From: Rhodococcus sp. (in: high G+C Gram-positive bacteria)
GTDB lineage: Bacteria > Actinomycetota > Actinomycetes > Mycobacteriales > Mycobacteriaceae
NCBI RefSeq assembly: GCF_023264675.1
Contig: NZ_JAHFVG010000034.1
Span: 1-59,443, forward strand
DNA length: 59,443 bases
Reading direction: 5' to 3'
Of this stretch, positions 36,928 through 44,774 are shown in pieces; position 1 is the first letter of the stretch, and the number at the start of each line of letters is the position of its first letter. Below the pieces are notes generated by a model, which did no database searches, had not been told where the DNA came from, and was given only the letters and a program-made list of their open reading frames with translations. Made by a program: the position numbers and the translations under genes.

Positions 36928-38102
36928 CGACTTATCAGGAGCGTGTCCTCGCCCGATTCGCCACCGAGGCCGTGCTGGTCACCGCGGTGTTGCGGTTGCC
37001 GCTCGTCGCATTGATCGCCCTTCTCGGAACCGTCGTCGACGTCGATCATTGGGAGCCGGGAGTGTTCCGGGGCATCCTCGTGGCCTACGGGATCGCAGCA
37101 ACGGTGTGGCTGGTGTGGACAGCGCGAAAACCGGTGGGGCGGTGGGCTGGATGGGCGTCGACGACGGTAGATCTGGTCGCCGTCATCGCGTTGTGCGCGG
37201 CATCGGGAGGTGCCACCTCGTACCTTCTGCCGGTGTTCTTTCTGCTTCCGGTCGCGGTGGCGTTCCAGTATCGGCCTGCGTTGACGGCAACCCTCGGAGC
37301 GGCGTCCGCGATCGCCTACTTTTCGGTGTATCTGTTCTACGCGGTACGTGACGACGAGGTGGATCTACCGAACGTCGTGTACCTCTACCTGGGCTTTCTA
37401 CTCTGGTTGACGGTAGCGACGACCGGGCTGTCCTTCGTGCTCGTACGCCGCGCCCAGACGGTCGTCGGGTTGCTGGACGTCCGGCGGAGACTGGTTATCG
37501 AGGCGCTGGCCGCAGAGGAGAACGAGCGCGCGCGGCTGGCGGAAGATCTGCACGACGGGCCGTTGCAGAATGTGTTGGCCGCGCGCTTCGACGTCGAGGA
37601 AGCCCGCGAGAGGAGCGACGATCCCGCGTTGGCGGCGGCGGAATCGGCTCTCCGTGAGACTGCGGTGCAACTGAGATCGTCGGTGACGTCGTTGCATCCG
37701 CAGGTTCTCGCGCAGTTGGGATTGTCCTCGGCTGTCGCCGAACTGGCCGAGAAGATGGCGGCGAGATCCGGCTACACGCTGCACGTCGGGATCGCGGACG
37801 TGAGCAGGACGCACGAGCAAATCCTCTACAAGGTGGCACGGGAACTGTTGGTCAACATCGACAAGCATGCCGGTGCGAAGAACGTGACCGTGTCACTGCG
37901 CCAATCGGATTCGGGCGTCGAACTGTCGGTCGAGGACGACGGAATCGGTTTCGACACCGATGTCCTCGCGGCGAGAGTCGGGGAGGGACACATCGGGCTC
38001 GCCTCTCATTACCTTCGCATCGAAAGTCTCGGTGGCACTTTCGATCTGACATCCGACCCGGGCTCAGGTACGAGTGCCCGGATCCGCGTTCCGCTCGACT
38101 GA
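36924..38102 (+). CDS. Two-component sensor histidine kinase (HisKA_3/NarX type)
   Basis: 392 aa, GTG start at 36924 overlapping the response-regulator stop. Five to six N-terminal membrane helices (about 15-175) are followed by the dimerisation/phosphoacceptor segment RLAEDLHDGPLQNVLA with H210, and a C-terminal HATPase_c domain with VARELLVNIDKHA, DDGIGF and GHIGLASHYLRIESLGG. There is no extracytoplasmic sensor domain of any size, so sensing is probably within the membrane. Cognate to the overlapping response regulator; the signal is unknown. Confidence 0.92.
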   Translation: MTTYQERVLARFATEAVLVTAVLRLPLVALIALLGTVVDVDHWEPGVFRGILVAYGIAATVWLVWTARKPVGRWAGWASTTVDLVAVIALCAASGGATSYLLPVFFLLPVAVAFQYRPALTATLGAASAIAYFSVYLFYAVRDDEVDLPNVVYLYLGFLLWLTVATTGLSFVLVRRAQTVVGLLDVRRRLVIEALAAEENERARLAEDLHDGPLQNVLAARFDVEEARERSDDPALAAAESALRETAVQLRSSVTSLHPQVLAQLGLSSAVAELAEKMAARSGYTLHVGIADVSRTHEQILYKVARELLVNIDKHAGAKNVTVSLRQSDSGVELSVEDDGIGFDTDVLAARVGEGHIGLASHYLRIESLGGTFDLTSDPGSGTSARIRVPLD

Positions 38103-38113
38103 CGCGTGCTCGG

Positions 38114-39118
38114 TCAGCCGTCTGCCGGCGGGCTTCGGCGGATCTTCAGCGACCACTGCGCCCGGGGGATCACCTCAGCGGTGCCGAGCACCCAGCGGGC
38201 TGCGTCGCGGCCCTGGTCGTACAACGATTGCGCGACGGTGGTGAGGCCCGCCGCCTCGGCCGCCTCGGAGTCGTCCCAGCCGGTCACCGCGACGTCGGGG
38301 CGTGCGTCGAGAACACCGAGGGCCAACTCGTCGCTGCTGCAGAGAATCGCGTCGCGGTCCGCGAGTTGTCGTGCGGCGGCGGCGCCTTCGGAGCGAAGAT
38401 TTGCCGGTGCGAACGTGACCGGGATGTCCGACCAGGCAAAACCTGCCTCGACGACGGCGCGGCGGTACCCGGCGAGGCGCGCCGCCGTCACCGGAAACGT
38501 CGAGTCGTCGGGATCGGGTCCGAACACGGTCTCACCGATCCGGTCCCGGTTGCGCGGAAAGCTGACCACCGCCGGGTGTTTCGAATTCTTCAGCCCGGCG
38601 ACTCCGACAGCATGGGCGGCGGCACGGTCGTCGATGCCGACGAGTTGGATCCCGGGGAAGGACGGACCGCCCTGGATGCAGACCGGCTTACCGGTGGATA
38701 CGGCGACCTCGAGCATCGGATCGTCGACGACGGTGGTCCACAACACGAATCCGTCCACATGGGCGTCGCGCACCCGATCGAGATCGACCCCGACGCGGGA
38801 ATTGGGGAGCAGTACGAGTCCGGTGTCGGTGTCGAGGCAGGCTTCCGCGATGCCCGAGAGGAACGCGCGCGCCTGGGGGTTCTCGAACGAATAGGTCAGT
38901 TTCTCGGTGAGTACGACCCCGAGGTTGTTGGTCTTCCCGCTGCGTAGCGACCGCGCCGCCCGGTTGGGCCCGGTGTAGCCGAGAGATTCGGCCGCAGCAC
39001 CGACTTTCTCGCGCGTGGCCTTCGACACCCGGCTCGGCTGGTTGTAGGTGTACGAAACGCTCATCGTGGACACTCCCGCCGCGGCAGCGACATCGGCCAT
39101 GGTCGGGCGGGTGCTCAT
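38114..39118 (-). CDS. LacI-family transcriptional regulator
   Basis: 334 aa. The N-terminal helix-turn-helix MADVAAAAGVSTMSVSYTYNQPSRVS and hinge (RAARSLRSGKTNNLGV) are followed by a periplasmic-binding-like ligand domain. It is divergent from an MFS gene across a 46-bp gap that contains a LacI-type palindrome, so it most likely represses that transporter. The ligand is not predictable. Confidence 0.92.
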   Translation of the reverse strand: MSTRPTMADVAAAAGVSTMSVSYTYNQPSRVSKATREKVGAAAESLGYTGPNRAARSLRSGKTNNLGVVLTEKLTYSFENPQARAFLSGIAEACLDTDTGLVLLPNSRVGVDLDRVRDAHVDGFVLWTTVVDDPMLEVAVSTGKPVCIQGGPSFPGIQLVGIDDRAAAHAVGVAGLKNSKHPAVVSFPRNRDRIGETVFGPDPDDSTFPVTAARLAGYRRAVVEAGFAWSDIPVTFAPANLRSEGAAAARQLADRDAILCSSDELALGVLDARPDVAVTGWDDSEAAEAAGLTTVAQSLYDQGRDAARWVLGTAEVIPRAQWSLKIRRSPPADG

Positions 39119-39146
39119 GGGCTTACCCTAGCGCGTCGGCGATGAT

Positions 39147-39162
39147 TGTGTAACGATACACA
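39147..39162. promoter_or_regulatory. LacI-type operator overlapping the MFS promoter
   Basis: TGTGTAACGATACACA is a 16-bp palindrome (14 of 16 symmetric) with the central CG usual for LacI operators. It covers a -10-like stretch (TAACGAT, 39151-39157) 7 nt before the GTG start at 39165, so a bound repressor would block a leaderless promoter. Confidence 0.65.
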
Positions 39163-39164
39163 GC

Positions 39165-40355
39165 GTGCTTGGTTCCAGTTCGCTCCGACTCGTCGTCCTC
39201 GCTGCGGCAGCCTTCGCCTACGTCACTGCCGAGACGCTGCCAGTCGGGTTGCTGCCGGAGATCTCGTCGGACATGGGCGTCGGCGAATCCGCCGTCGGGT
39301 TGCTGCTGAGCTTCTACGCCTACGGTGTCGCGTTGATGACGATGCCGCTCATCTCCTTCGTGCGTCGATGGCCGCGGCGGACCGTGGTGGTGGTGACCGT
39401 TGCCGCGCTTGCTGTGTCGCAACTACTGTCCGCGCTCGCCGTCGGGTATCCGATGCTGGTCGCTGCTCGGATGATCTGCGCGGCGACACACGGAGTGTTC
39501 TGGGCTGTGATTGCGCCGGTGGCCGCCTCGCTCGCCGCTCCCGGCAAGCAGGGAAAGGCGATCGCGACGGTGTACGCCGGGACGTCCCTGGCGCTCGTCG
39601 CGGGAAATCCGCTGTCGGCGGCGGTGGGGCAGTGGCTCGGGTGGCGCATGGCGGCCACCTCGATCGGGGTGATCTCGGCACTCATCGCGGCGACGCTCTT
39701 CCTCGTGCTGCCGGTCATGAAGGTCCCGGTGACGCCGGAGCGGACGAAGATCCGCACACTGGACCGGTCTCTCGTGATGATCTGTGTGGCAACGTTTCTC
39801 GCGGTTCTCGGCCACTTCATCGCGTACACGTACTTTTCGTTGCTCGTCGACCGTGGGCTCGGCGCGATGGGGACGACGCTGACCATGATGCTTCTGGTCT
39901 ACGGGCTGTGCGGCGTCGCCGGAATCTGGATCGTCGGGAAGACGTTCGACAGGTGGCCGAGACGCTCGACGATCGGCGCTCTGTCCGTTGTCGCCGCCGC
40001 GCTGCTGGTGCTGTGGGTGACGATGCAGTCTGCGCCGGGGTCGCTCGCGGTGCTTGCCGTTCTGGCCATCGGACTGTGGGGACTGGCATTCACCACGGTC
40101 CCGGTGTGTCTGCAGTCCTCGGTGCTGGTGACGCCGCGCGAGGATCCGGACAAGGCGTCCGCGATCTACGTCGTCGCGTTTCAGGTTGCAATTGCATCCG
40201 GAGCGCTGGTCGGCGGGGTGATCATCGATGTGAGCGGCATCGCCGTGGTGGTGCTGACGGCGGCGTTGCTCGTCGCCGCCGCATTGGTGACGGTGGTGTT
40301 CTCGCGCAGCGCCTTCCCCGCGCACCGTCGACGAGAAGCAGTGGGCGCCCGGTGA
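39165..40355 (+). CDS. MFS transporter, AraJ/YdhP-like efflux
   Basis: 396-aa twelve-helix transporter of the sugar/drug efflux (AraJ, YdhP) subgroup. Helices begin at residue 7, and TAETLPVGLLPEIS in helix 1 is characteristic. A cytoplasmic loop (VTPERTKIRTLDR) separates the halves. The GTG at 39165 has no ribosome-binding site and sits 7 nt after a -10-like element, which suggests a leaderless mRNA. Probably repressed by the divergent LacI protein. Substrate unknown. Confidence 0.86.
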   Translation: MLGSSSLRLVVLAAAAFAYVTAETLPVGLLPEISSDMGVGESAVGLLLSFYAYGVALMTMPLISFVRRWPRRTVVVVTVAALAVSQLLSALAVGYPMLVAARMICAATHGVFWAVIAPVAASLAAPGKQGKAIATVYAGTSLALVAGNPLSAAVGQWLGWRMAATSIGVISALIAATLFLVLPVMKVPVTPERTKIRTLDRSLVMICVATFLAVLGHFIAYTYFSLLVDRGLGAMGTTLTMMLLVYGLCGVAGIWIVGKTFDRWPRRSTIGALSVVAAALLVLWVTMQSAPGSLAVLAVLAIGLWGLAFTTVPVCLQSSVLVTPREDPDKASAIYVVAFQVAIASGALVGGVIIDVSGIAVVVLTAALLVAAALVTVVFSRSAFPAHRRREAVGAR

Positions 40356-40374
40356 GCTGTATGACCCCCTCCCA

Positions 40375-40429
40375 GTGACCGAATGCGTCGCTCACTCACT
40401 TCAAGTGACCGAGCGTCACATTCGGTCAC
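40375..40429. terminator. Bidirectional terminator between convergent MFS and trpEG genes
   Basis: An 11-bp perfect stem (GTGACCGAATG at 40375-40385, CATTCGGTCAC at 40419-40429) with additional inner pairing lies between the two converging stops at 40355 and 40457. It can act in both directions. Confidence 0.75.
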
Positions 40430-40456
40430 CAGGGAAGGTGTGCCGCCAAAGAGAAC

Positions 40457-42328
40457 TCACCCGACCGCACTAGGCACGCCGGTGGAGACACTAGGCACGC
40501 CGGCGGAGACACTGGGGACGCCGGCGGAGAGGCGGTGCACCACGCCGGCGAGGATGTCGAGCCCGTCGATGGACAACACCGACTCGGCGTGGAACTGGAT
40601 CGACTCGAAACCTTTCCCTCGCAACGCATTGACCTGGCCGTCGTCGGCCGAGACCTCGACGCCGTCGAGTGCACCGCTCAGTGCGGTGAAGGTGTTGTAG
40701 AACCCGACGGTCCGGTCCTCCCCGAATACCTGCACTGTCCGTTGGACTCCCTGTTGTGGGCGCGGGAGCGCAACCACCTCCAACCCGAGCATTCGAGCGA
40801 GCACCTGATGGCTCAGGCAGATCGCCAGCAACGGGGAACCACTGGAAAGCCGTTCACTCAGTGCAGCTTCCACCGCACGAATGCGGGCGTCACGGACCGA
40901 AGGATCGCCGGGGCCAGGGCCGCAGACGAGCAGATCTGCATCGGTTCCTGTGTAGTTCTCCCACCTCACCACGGACACCTCCATCCCGAGATGGCGGAGC
41001 TGGTGGGCCAGCATCGCAGTCCACTGGTCCTCGAAGTCGACGACCACGGCAGTTCTGCCGAGCAACGGCTCCCGGGGTGGAGGCTGTTGGTCGATCCAGA
41101 ACGACGCCAATTTCTCGTTTCGGCGGACGAGGGCGTCGGCGACTCCCGGGAATTCCTCGAGCCGCACCGCATCGGCGGCGCGCGGCCGGGGAGTTTCGAC
41201 GCCCACTGCTGCGAGCACGCCGCCGAGCTTCGAGCGTGTCTCGGCCACTTCGTGTTCGGGAACCGAATTGCGCACCAGCGTCGCGCCGGCGGAGATCTTC
41301 AGCTCCCCCGACGGTGAGATTTCGCATGTTCTGATCAGGATGGGGGCATCGACCGTCGACACGCCGTCGACGCTCTCGAACAGTGCTGCAACGCCCGAAT
41401 AGTAACCGCGGCCCGAGGTTTCGTATCGCTCGATCACCCGGGCAGCATTCTCGATGGGTGAGCCGGTGACCGTGGGCGCGAACATGGTTTCGCGAAGTAT
41501 CTCGCGCGGATCCATCTCGCTCTCGCCGACGAGGATGTACTCGGTGTGCGTCAGGTGTCCCATCTGCTTGAGGCGGGGACCGATGACGCGCCCACCGTGT
41601 TCACAGATGCGACTCATCATCTTCAGTTCCTCGTCGACCACCATGAACAGCTCGGCGTTCTCCTTCGCATCATCGAGGAAATCGAGCACACCCGCACCGG
41701 ACGGCCCCTCGACGGGATGTCGGTAGGTACCGCTGATGGGGTTCATGACGGCCGAGGTACCGTCGAATCCGACGTGACGCTCCGGCGTCGCCCCTACCAG
41801 GGTGACGGTGGGAGTGTGCACGAAAAACGTCCAGTACGAGCCTGATTCGCCCAGCAGGAGCCGTCGGAAGATCTCGAGACCGCTGGTGAGCGAGTCGTCG
41901 AGCCGAGCAAGGAAGTCCCGTCGGATCACGAAGTTCGCGCCGGCGCCGGTGCCGATCTCGTCGCCGAGGACCTGCGAGACGATGGATGCGTACGTGTCGT
42001 CGTCGGGCTCGAAACGTCCGTCGGCAACCGTCAACGTACCGACGGGAAGAGCGTCCACCACGTCCTCGATCGACAACCGGACATGCTCACGCACACGCAG
42101 ACACTGAAGCGGAGATCGATCGTCGTGGCAGACGAAGCCCCGTTCGGTGATCTGCCGGAACGGAACGAGTGCCAGCACATCGGGACCGGGCGACGTGGGA
42201 TCGAGTGGAATGTCGGTGAGGGACGCGACGCTGTCGATATCTCCGATCAGCACATCGACGCCGCCCTCGCGGCTGAGTACAGCGAACGGCTCGGAACCGG
42301 TGAGCGCTCTGGTCAACATTTCGTTCAT
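40457..42328 (-). CDS. Fused anthranilate synthase TrpE-TrpG (PhzE-like clade)
   Basis: Converts chorismate and glutamine to anthranilate (or aminodeoxyisochorismate if PhzE-like). The 623-aa protein begins at ATG 42328, behind GAGAGG. The chorismate-binding TrpE part (1-~415) has GATPER (179-184) and NPISGT (196-201). The class I glutamine amidotransferase part (~420-600) has C504 in AICLSHQ, and H580 and E582 in FHAES. The usual LLES feedback motif near the N-terminus reads FAVLSR. The C-terminus ends in a heptad repeat SAGVPSV from three 21-bp units. The upstream Trp leader and terminator indicate a tryptophan role. A start at 42394 would lie inside the terminator. Confidence 0.9.
   Translation of the reverse strand: MNEMLTRALTGSEPFAVLSREGGVDVLIGDIDSVASLTDIPLDPTSPGPDVLALVPFRQITERGFVCHDDRSPLQCLRVREHVRLSIEDVVDALPVGTLTVADGRFEPDDDTYASIVSQVLGDEIGTGAGANFVIRRDFLARLDDSLTSGLEIFRRLLLGESGSYWTFFVHTPTVTLVGATPERHVGFDGTSAVMNPISGTYRHPVEGPSGAGVLDFLDDAKENAELFMVVDEELKMMSRICEHGGRVIGPRLKQMGHLTHTEYILVGESEMDPREILRETMFAPTVTGSPIENAARVIERYETSGRGYYSGVAALFESVDGVSTVDAPILIRTCEISPSGELKISAGATLVRNSVPEHEVAETRSKLGGVLAAVGVETPRPRAADAVRLEEFPGVADALVRRNEKLASFWIDQQPPPREPLLGRTAVVVDFEDQWTAMLAHQLRHLGMEVSVVRWENYTGTDADLLVCGPGPGDPSVRDARIRAVEAALSERLSSGSPLLAICLSHQVLARMLGLEVVALPRPQQGVQRTVQVFGEDRTVGFYNTFTALSGALDGVEVSADDGQVNALRGKGFESIQFHAESVLSIDGLDILAGVVHRLSAGVPSVSAGVPSVSTGVPSAVG
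40469..40531. repeat. Three 21-bp tandem repeats in the 3' end of trpEG
   Basis: Units start at 40469, 40490 and 40511; the first two differ at one base and the third at a few. They encode (SAGVPSV)-type heptads at the extreme C-terminus of the protein, outside the amidotransferase domain. Confidence 0.85.
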
Positions 42329-42382
42329 CGAAACCTCTCGGATCAGAAGGATCAGAGCCGACTTCCGAGTGACCGGGGCATG

Positions 42383-42409
42383 AAAAATGGCCACCTCGAA
42401 AGGCGGCCA
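42383..42409 (-). terminator. trp attenuator terminator
   Basis: On the minus strand a 9-bp stem (one G-U pair) closes a TTCG tetraloop and is followed at once by TTTTT (42383-42387). It lies 28 bp after the stop of the Trp leader peptide and 55 bp before the trpEG start codon. This is one of the few terminators here with a true T run, as expected of an attenuator. Confidence 0.85.
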
Positions 42410-42437
42410 CGGATACAGCTACAGCGAATGTGGGCGC

Positions 42438-42485
42438 CTAGGAGCGCCACCACCATGATCCCACTGGGGACTGATTCGCGTACAT
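42438..42485 (-). CDS. trpL: Trp leader peptide (attenuator)
   Basis: A 15-codon frame, MYANQSPVGSWWWRS, with three consecutive TGG codons (residues 11-13) and a TAG stop, upstream of trpEG. Ribosome stalling at the Trp codons when Trp-tRNA is scarce would prevent the downstream terminator from forming. There is no Shine-Dalgarno; a -10-like TACAGT lies 8 nt before the ATG, with a TGACTT-like -35 17 bp further up, so the leader is probably translated from a leaderless transcript. Attenuators with WWW leaders are known upstream of fused trpE(G) genes in streptomycetes and of trpE in corynebacteria. Confidence 0.88.
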   Translation of the reverse strand: MYANQSPVGSWWWRS

Positions 42486-42550
42486 GTCGAGTCACTGTAC
42501 ACACACCCCGCAGGATAAAGTCACCCCTGTCCGCTCCTGCGGTCACGTGA

Positions 42551-42637
42551 GGTGCAAGGGAACCCGGTGCAATTCCGGGACTGACGCGCAACGGTGACCA
42601 CCTTGTTTCTCGAGGTGGAAGTCCGATCGCTTGCACA
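42551..42637 (+). promoter_or_regulatory. Cobalamin (B12) riboswitch
   Basis: Conserved aptamer core elements occur in order: GGGAA, CGGTGCAATTCCGG, ACTG, CGCGCAACGGTGA, then the AAGTCCG of the B12 box. The closing helix is GTGCAAG (42552-42558) paired with CTTGCAC. An internal hairpin (CCACCTTG...CGAGGTGG) fills the variable arm. It sits 63 bp before the start of the B12-type binding-protein gene. Control is probably at translation or by a weak terminator in the GC-rich 42640-42680 stretch. Confidence 0.93.
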
Positions 42638-42699
42638 TCACCGCGTACGACCCGCGGCTCCGCGAAACGGGCCCCTAGTAGGAAGTCTTCGCCGTTCTC

Positions 42700-43731
42700 A
42701 TGGCTATTCGCACACCCTTGGCCTTCGCCATGCTTGCTGCCCTCGCGCTCACGAGCTGTTCGACGAGCGAGCCGGCCGCAGCGGGCAACACGTCCCACGA
42801 TTCCAACTTTCCATTGACCATCGAGAACTGCGGACAGGACGTGGTGATCGATGCACCGCCGCAGCGGGCAGTCTCGCTCAACCAGGGGTCGACCGAGATC
42901 CTTCTGAGCCTCGGACTCGCGGATCGAATGGTCGGCACCGCGACATGGACCGACCCGGTCCGCAGCAACCTTGCCTCCGACAACGATCGGGTCCCGCGGC
43001 TCGCCGACAACAAACCGTCCTTCGAGGTGGTCCTCGACGCCGAGCCGGATTTCGTCTCCGCGTCGTTCGGCGGCACTCTCGGACCGGGCGGCGTCGCCGA
43101 GCGCAGCCAGTTCGAGCAACTCGGCGTCCCCAACTATCTATCGCCCACCGATTGCACCGGCAAGACGGACGAGAGCGTCAACGCCGACGGTGCCCGCACC
43201 TCCCCGCTCGAGATCGAGACCGTCTACCGGGAGGTTCGCGATCTCGCGGCGATCTTCGACGTGCGAGACCGTGGAGAAGCCTTCGTCGCCGAGCTGAAGG
43301 ACAGGTTCGATAAAGCATCGGCGACGGTCGATGCGCCGGGCACGTCTCTGGTGTACTGGTTCGCCGATACGGCAACCCCGTACATGGCCGGTTGCTGCGG
43401 CTCCTCGGGAATCATCACCAATTCCGTCGGCGCACAGAACATCTACTCCGACACCACCGACGAATGGCCGCAGGTGAGCTGGGAGTCGGTCGCGGACCGC
43501 AACCCGAGCGCCTTCGTCCTCACCGATCTGAGCCGTCGCACACTCGCCGGCGATGCCCTGGACAGCAAGATTGCATTCTTGGAGTCCAATCCGGTGACGG
43601 CGCGGTTGCCCGCGGTGATGGACAAGCGATTCATCGTCGTCAACGGAGCCGATCTGAATCCGTCGATCAGAACGATCGACGGCGTCGAGAAAGTCGCTGC
43701 AGCACTGAAGAATTGGGGCCCGGCAGAGTGA
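42700..43731 (+). CDS. btuF: Corrinoid ABC transporter substrate-binding lipoprotein (BtuF-like)
   Basis: 343-aa extracytoplasmic binding protein of the BtuF/FecB fold. The signal peptide has lipobox LTSC with the lipidated cysteine at about residue 20. The two-lobed domain starts at IENCGQDVVIDAPPQRAVSLNQGSTEILLSLGL-type sequence, and CCGSSG occurs mid-protein. The cobalamin riboswitch just upstream makes vitamin B12 or a related corrinoid the likely ligand rather than a siderophore. The AGGA ribosome site is about 16 nt before the ATG, a rather long spacer. The stop overlaps the permease start. Confidence 0.9.
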   Translation: MAIRTPLAFAMLAALALTSCSTSEPAAAGNTSHDSNFPLTIENCGQDVVIDAPPQRAVSLNQGSTEILLSLGLADRMVGTATWTDPVRSNLASDNDRVPRLADNKPSFEVVLDAEPDFVSASFGGTLGPGGVAERSQFEQLGVPNYLSPTDCTGKTDESVNADGARTSPLEIETVYREVRDLAAIFDVRDRGEAFVAELKDRFDKASATVDAPGTSLVYWFADTATPYMAGCCGSSGIITNSVGAQNIYSDTTDEWPQVSWESVADRNPSAFVLTDLSRRTLAGDALDSKIAFLESNPVTARLPAVMDKRFIVVNGADLNPSIRTIDGVEKVAAALKNWGPAE

Positions 43732-44774
43732 GCGCCGCGGCCCCAGGGACGATCGAGAAGCGCGGAACCATGCTTGCGCCGCTGCTCGTGGTCGGCGTTC
43801 TGGTGCTGGTCGTGTCGATCGCCGTGGCGATCACCATCGGGCCTGCAGATCTCTCCGTTGCCGACGTGTATCGAGTCGCGCTCGAGCATCTCGGTTTCGG
43901 TAGCTCGGGGGTGAGCCGAATCAAGGATGGCATCGTGTGGGAGCTGCGGCTTCCGCGGACTCTGCTGGCAGCGATCTGCGGCGCCGGCCTTGCGCTCTGC
44001 GGAGCGATCATGCAGTCGTTGCTGCGCAACCCGTTGGCCGATCCGTTCGTTCTCGGCATTTCCTCCGGGGCATCGACCGGTGCAGTGCTGGTGGCGATCC
44101 TCGGCGTCGGTAGCGGAATGTATTCCCTGTCCACGGGTGCGTTCGTCGGTGCTGTGCTCTCGTTCGTCCTGGTGATGCTGCTCGCGGCGGGTGCAGGCGG
44201 CGGTACCGATCGAGTGGTGCTCGCGGGAGTGGCCGGGACGCAGCTGTTTTCGGCATTGACCTCGTTCATCGTCATCTCCTCGGCGGACGCCGAACAGACA
44301 CGAGGGGTTCTGTTCTGGCTGTTGGGTTCGCTCGGCGGCGCCGACTGGGGAGACGTGGTGATGTGCGGAACTGTCTGTGCCGTCGGCATTGTCGTGTGCC
44401 TGCTGTATTCGTCGGCGCTCGACGCCTTCACGTTCGGCAACGACGCCGCCGGCTCGCTCGGGGTGTCGGTGAAATGGATTCGGATCGTATTGCTTCTCGT
44501 CACGGCACTGATCACGGCCACCCTGGTCAGTGCGGCCGGGGCCATCGGGTTCGTCGGCCTGGTCCTGCCTCACGCAGCGCGGTTCCTCGTCGGTTCCCGG
44601 CATCGGCGGCTACTGCCGACGACGGTCGTCGTCGGCGCGATCTTCATGGTGTGGGTCGATGCCACGGCACGCACGGTGTTCGACCCGCAGGAGATTCCCG
44701 TCGGCGTGGTGACGGCGCTGATCGGTGTTCCGGCGTTCGCGGTGATCCTGTTCAGGATGAGGAGGACTCGATGA
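43728..44774 (+). CDS. btuC: Corrinoid ABC transporter permease (BtuC-like)
   Basis: 348-aa FecCD/BtuC-family permease with about ten membrane helices, starting GTG 43728 in GTGA overlap with the binding-protein stop. Hallmarks are LRLPRTLLAAICGAGLALCG, SLLRNPLADPFVLGISSGAS (the segment contacting the ATPase) and GAIGFVGLVLPHAAR. A longer frame from 43392 is antisense-free shadow of the previous gene. It overlaps the ATPase gene by 4 bp. Confidence 0.92.
   Translation: MSAAAPGTIEKRGTMLAPLLVVGVLVLVVSIAVAITIGPADLSVADVYRVALEHLGFGSSGVSRIKDGIVWELRLPRTLLAAICGAGLALCGAIMQSLLRNPLADPFVLGISSGASTGAVLVAILGVGSGMYSLSTGAFVGAVLSFVLVMLLAAGAGGGTDRVVLAGVAGTQLFSALTSFIVISSADAEQTRGVLFWLLGSLGGADWGDVVMCGTVCAVGIVVCLLYSSALDAFTFGNDAAGSLGVSVKWIRIVLLLVTALITATLVSAAGAIGFVGLVLPHAARFLVGSRHRRLLPTTVVVGAIFMVWVDATARTVFDPQEIPVGVVTALIGVPAFAVILFRMRRTR

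Noticed and set aside
42329..42394. Extended N-terminus of trpEG from 42394
   Set aside because: The ATG lies inside the attenuator terminator; ATG 42328 has its own ribosome site.
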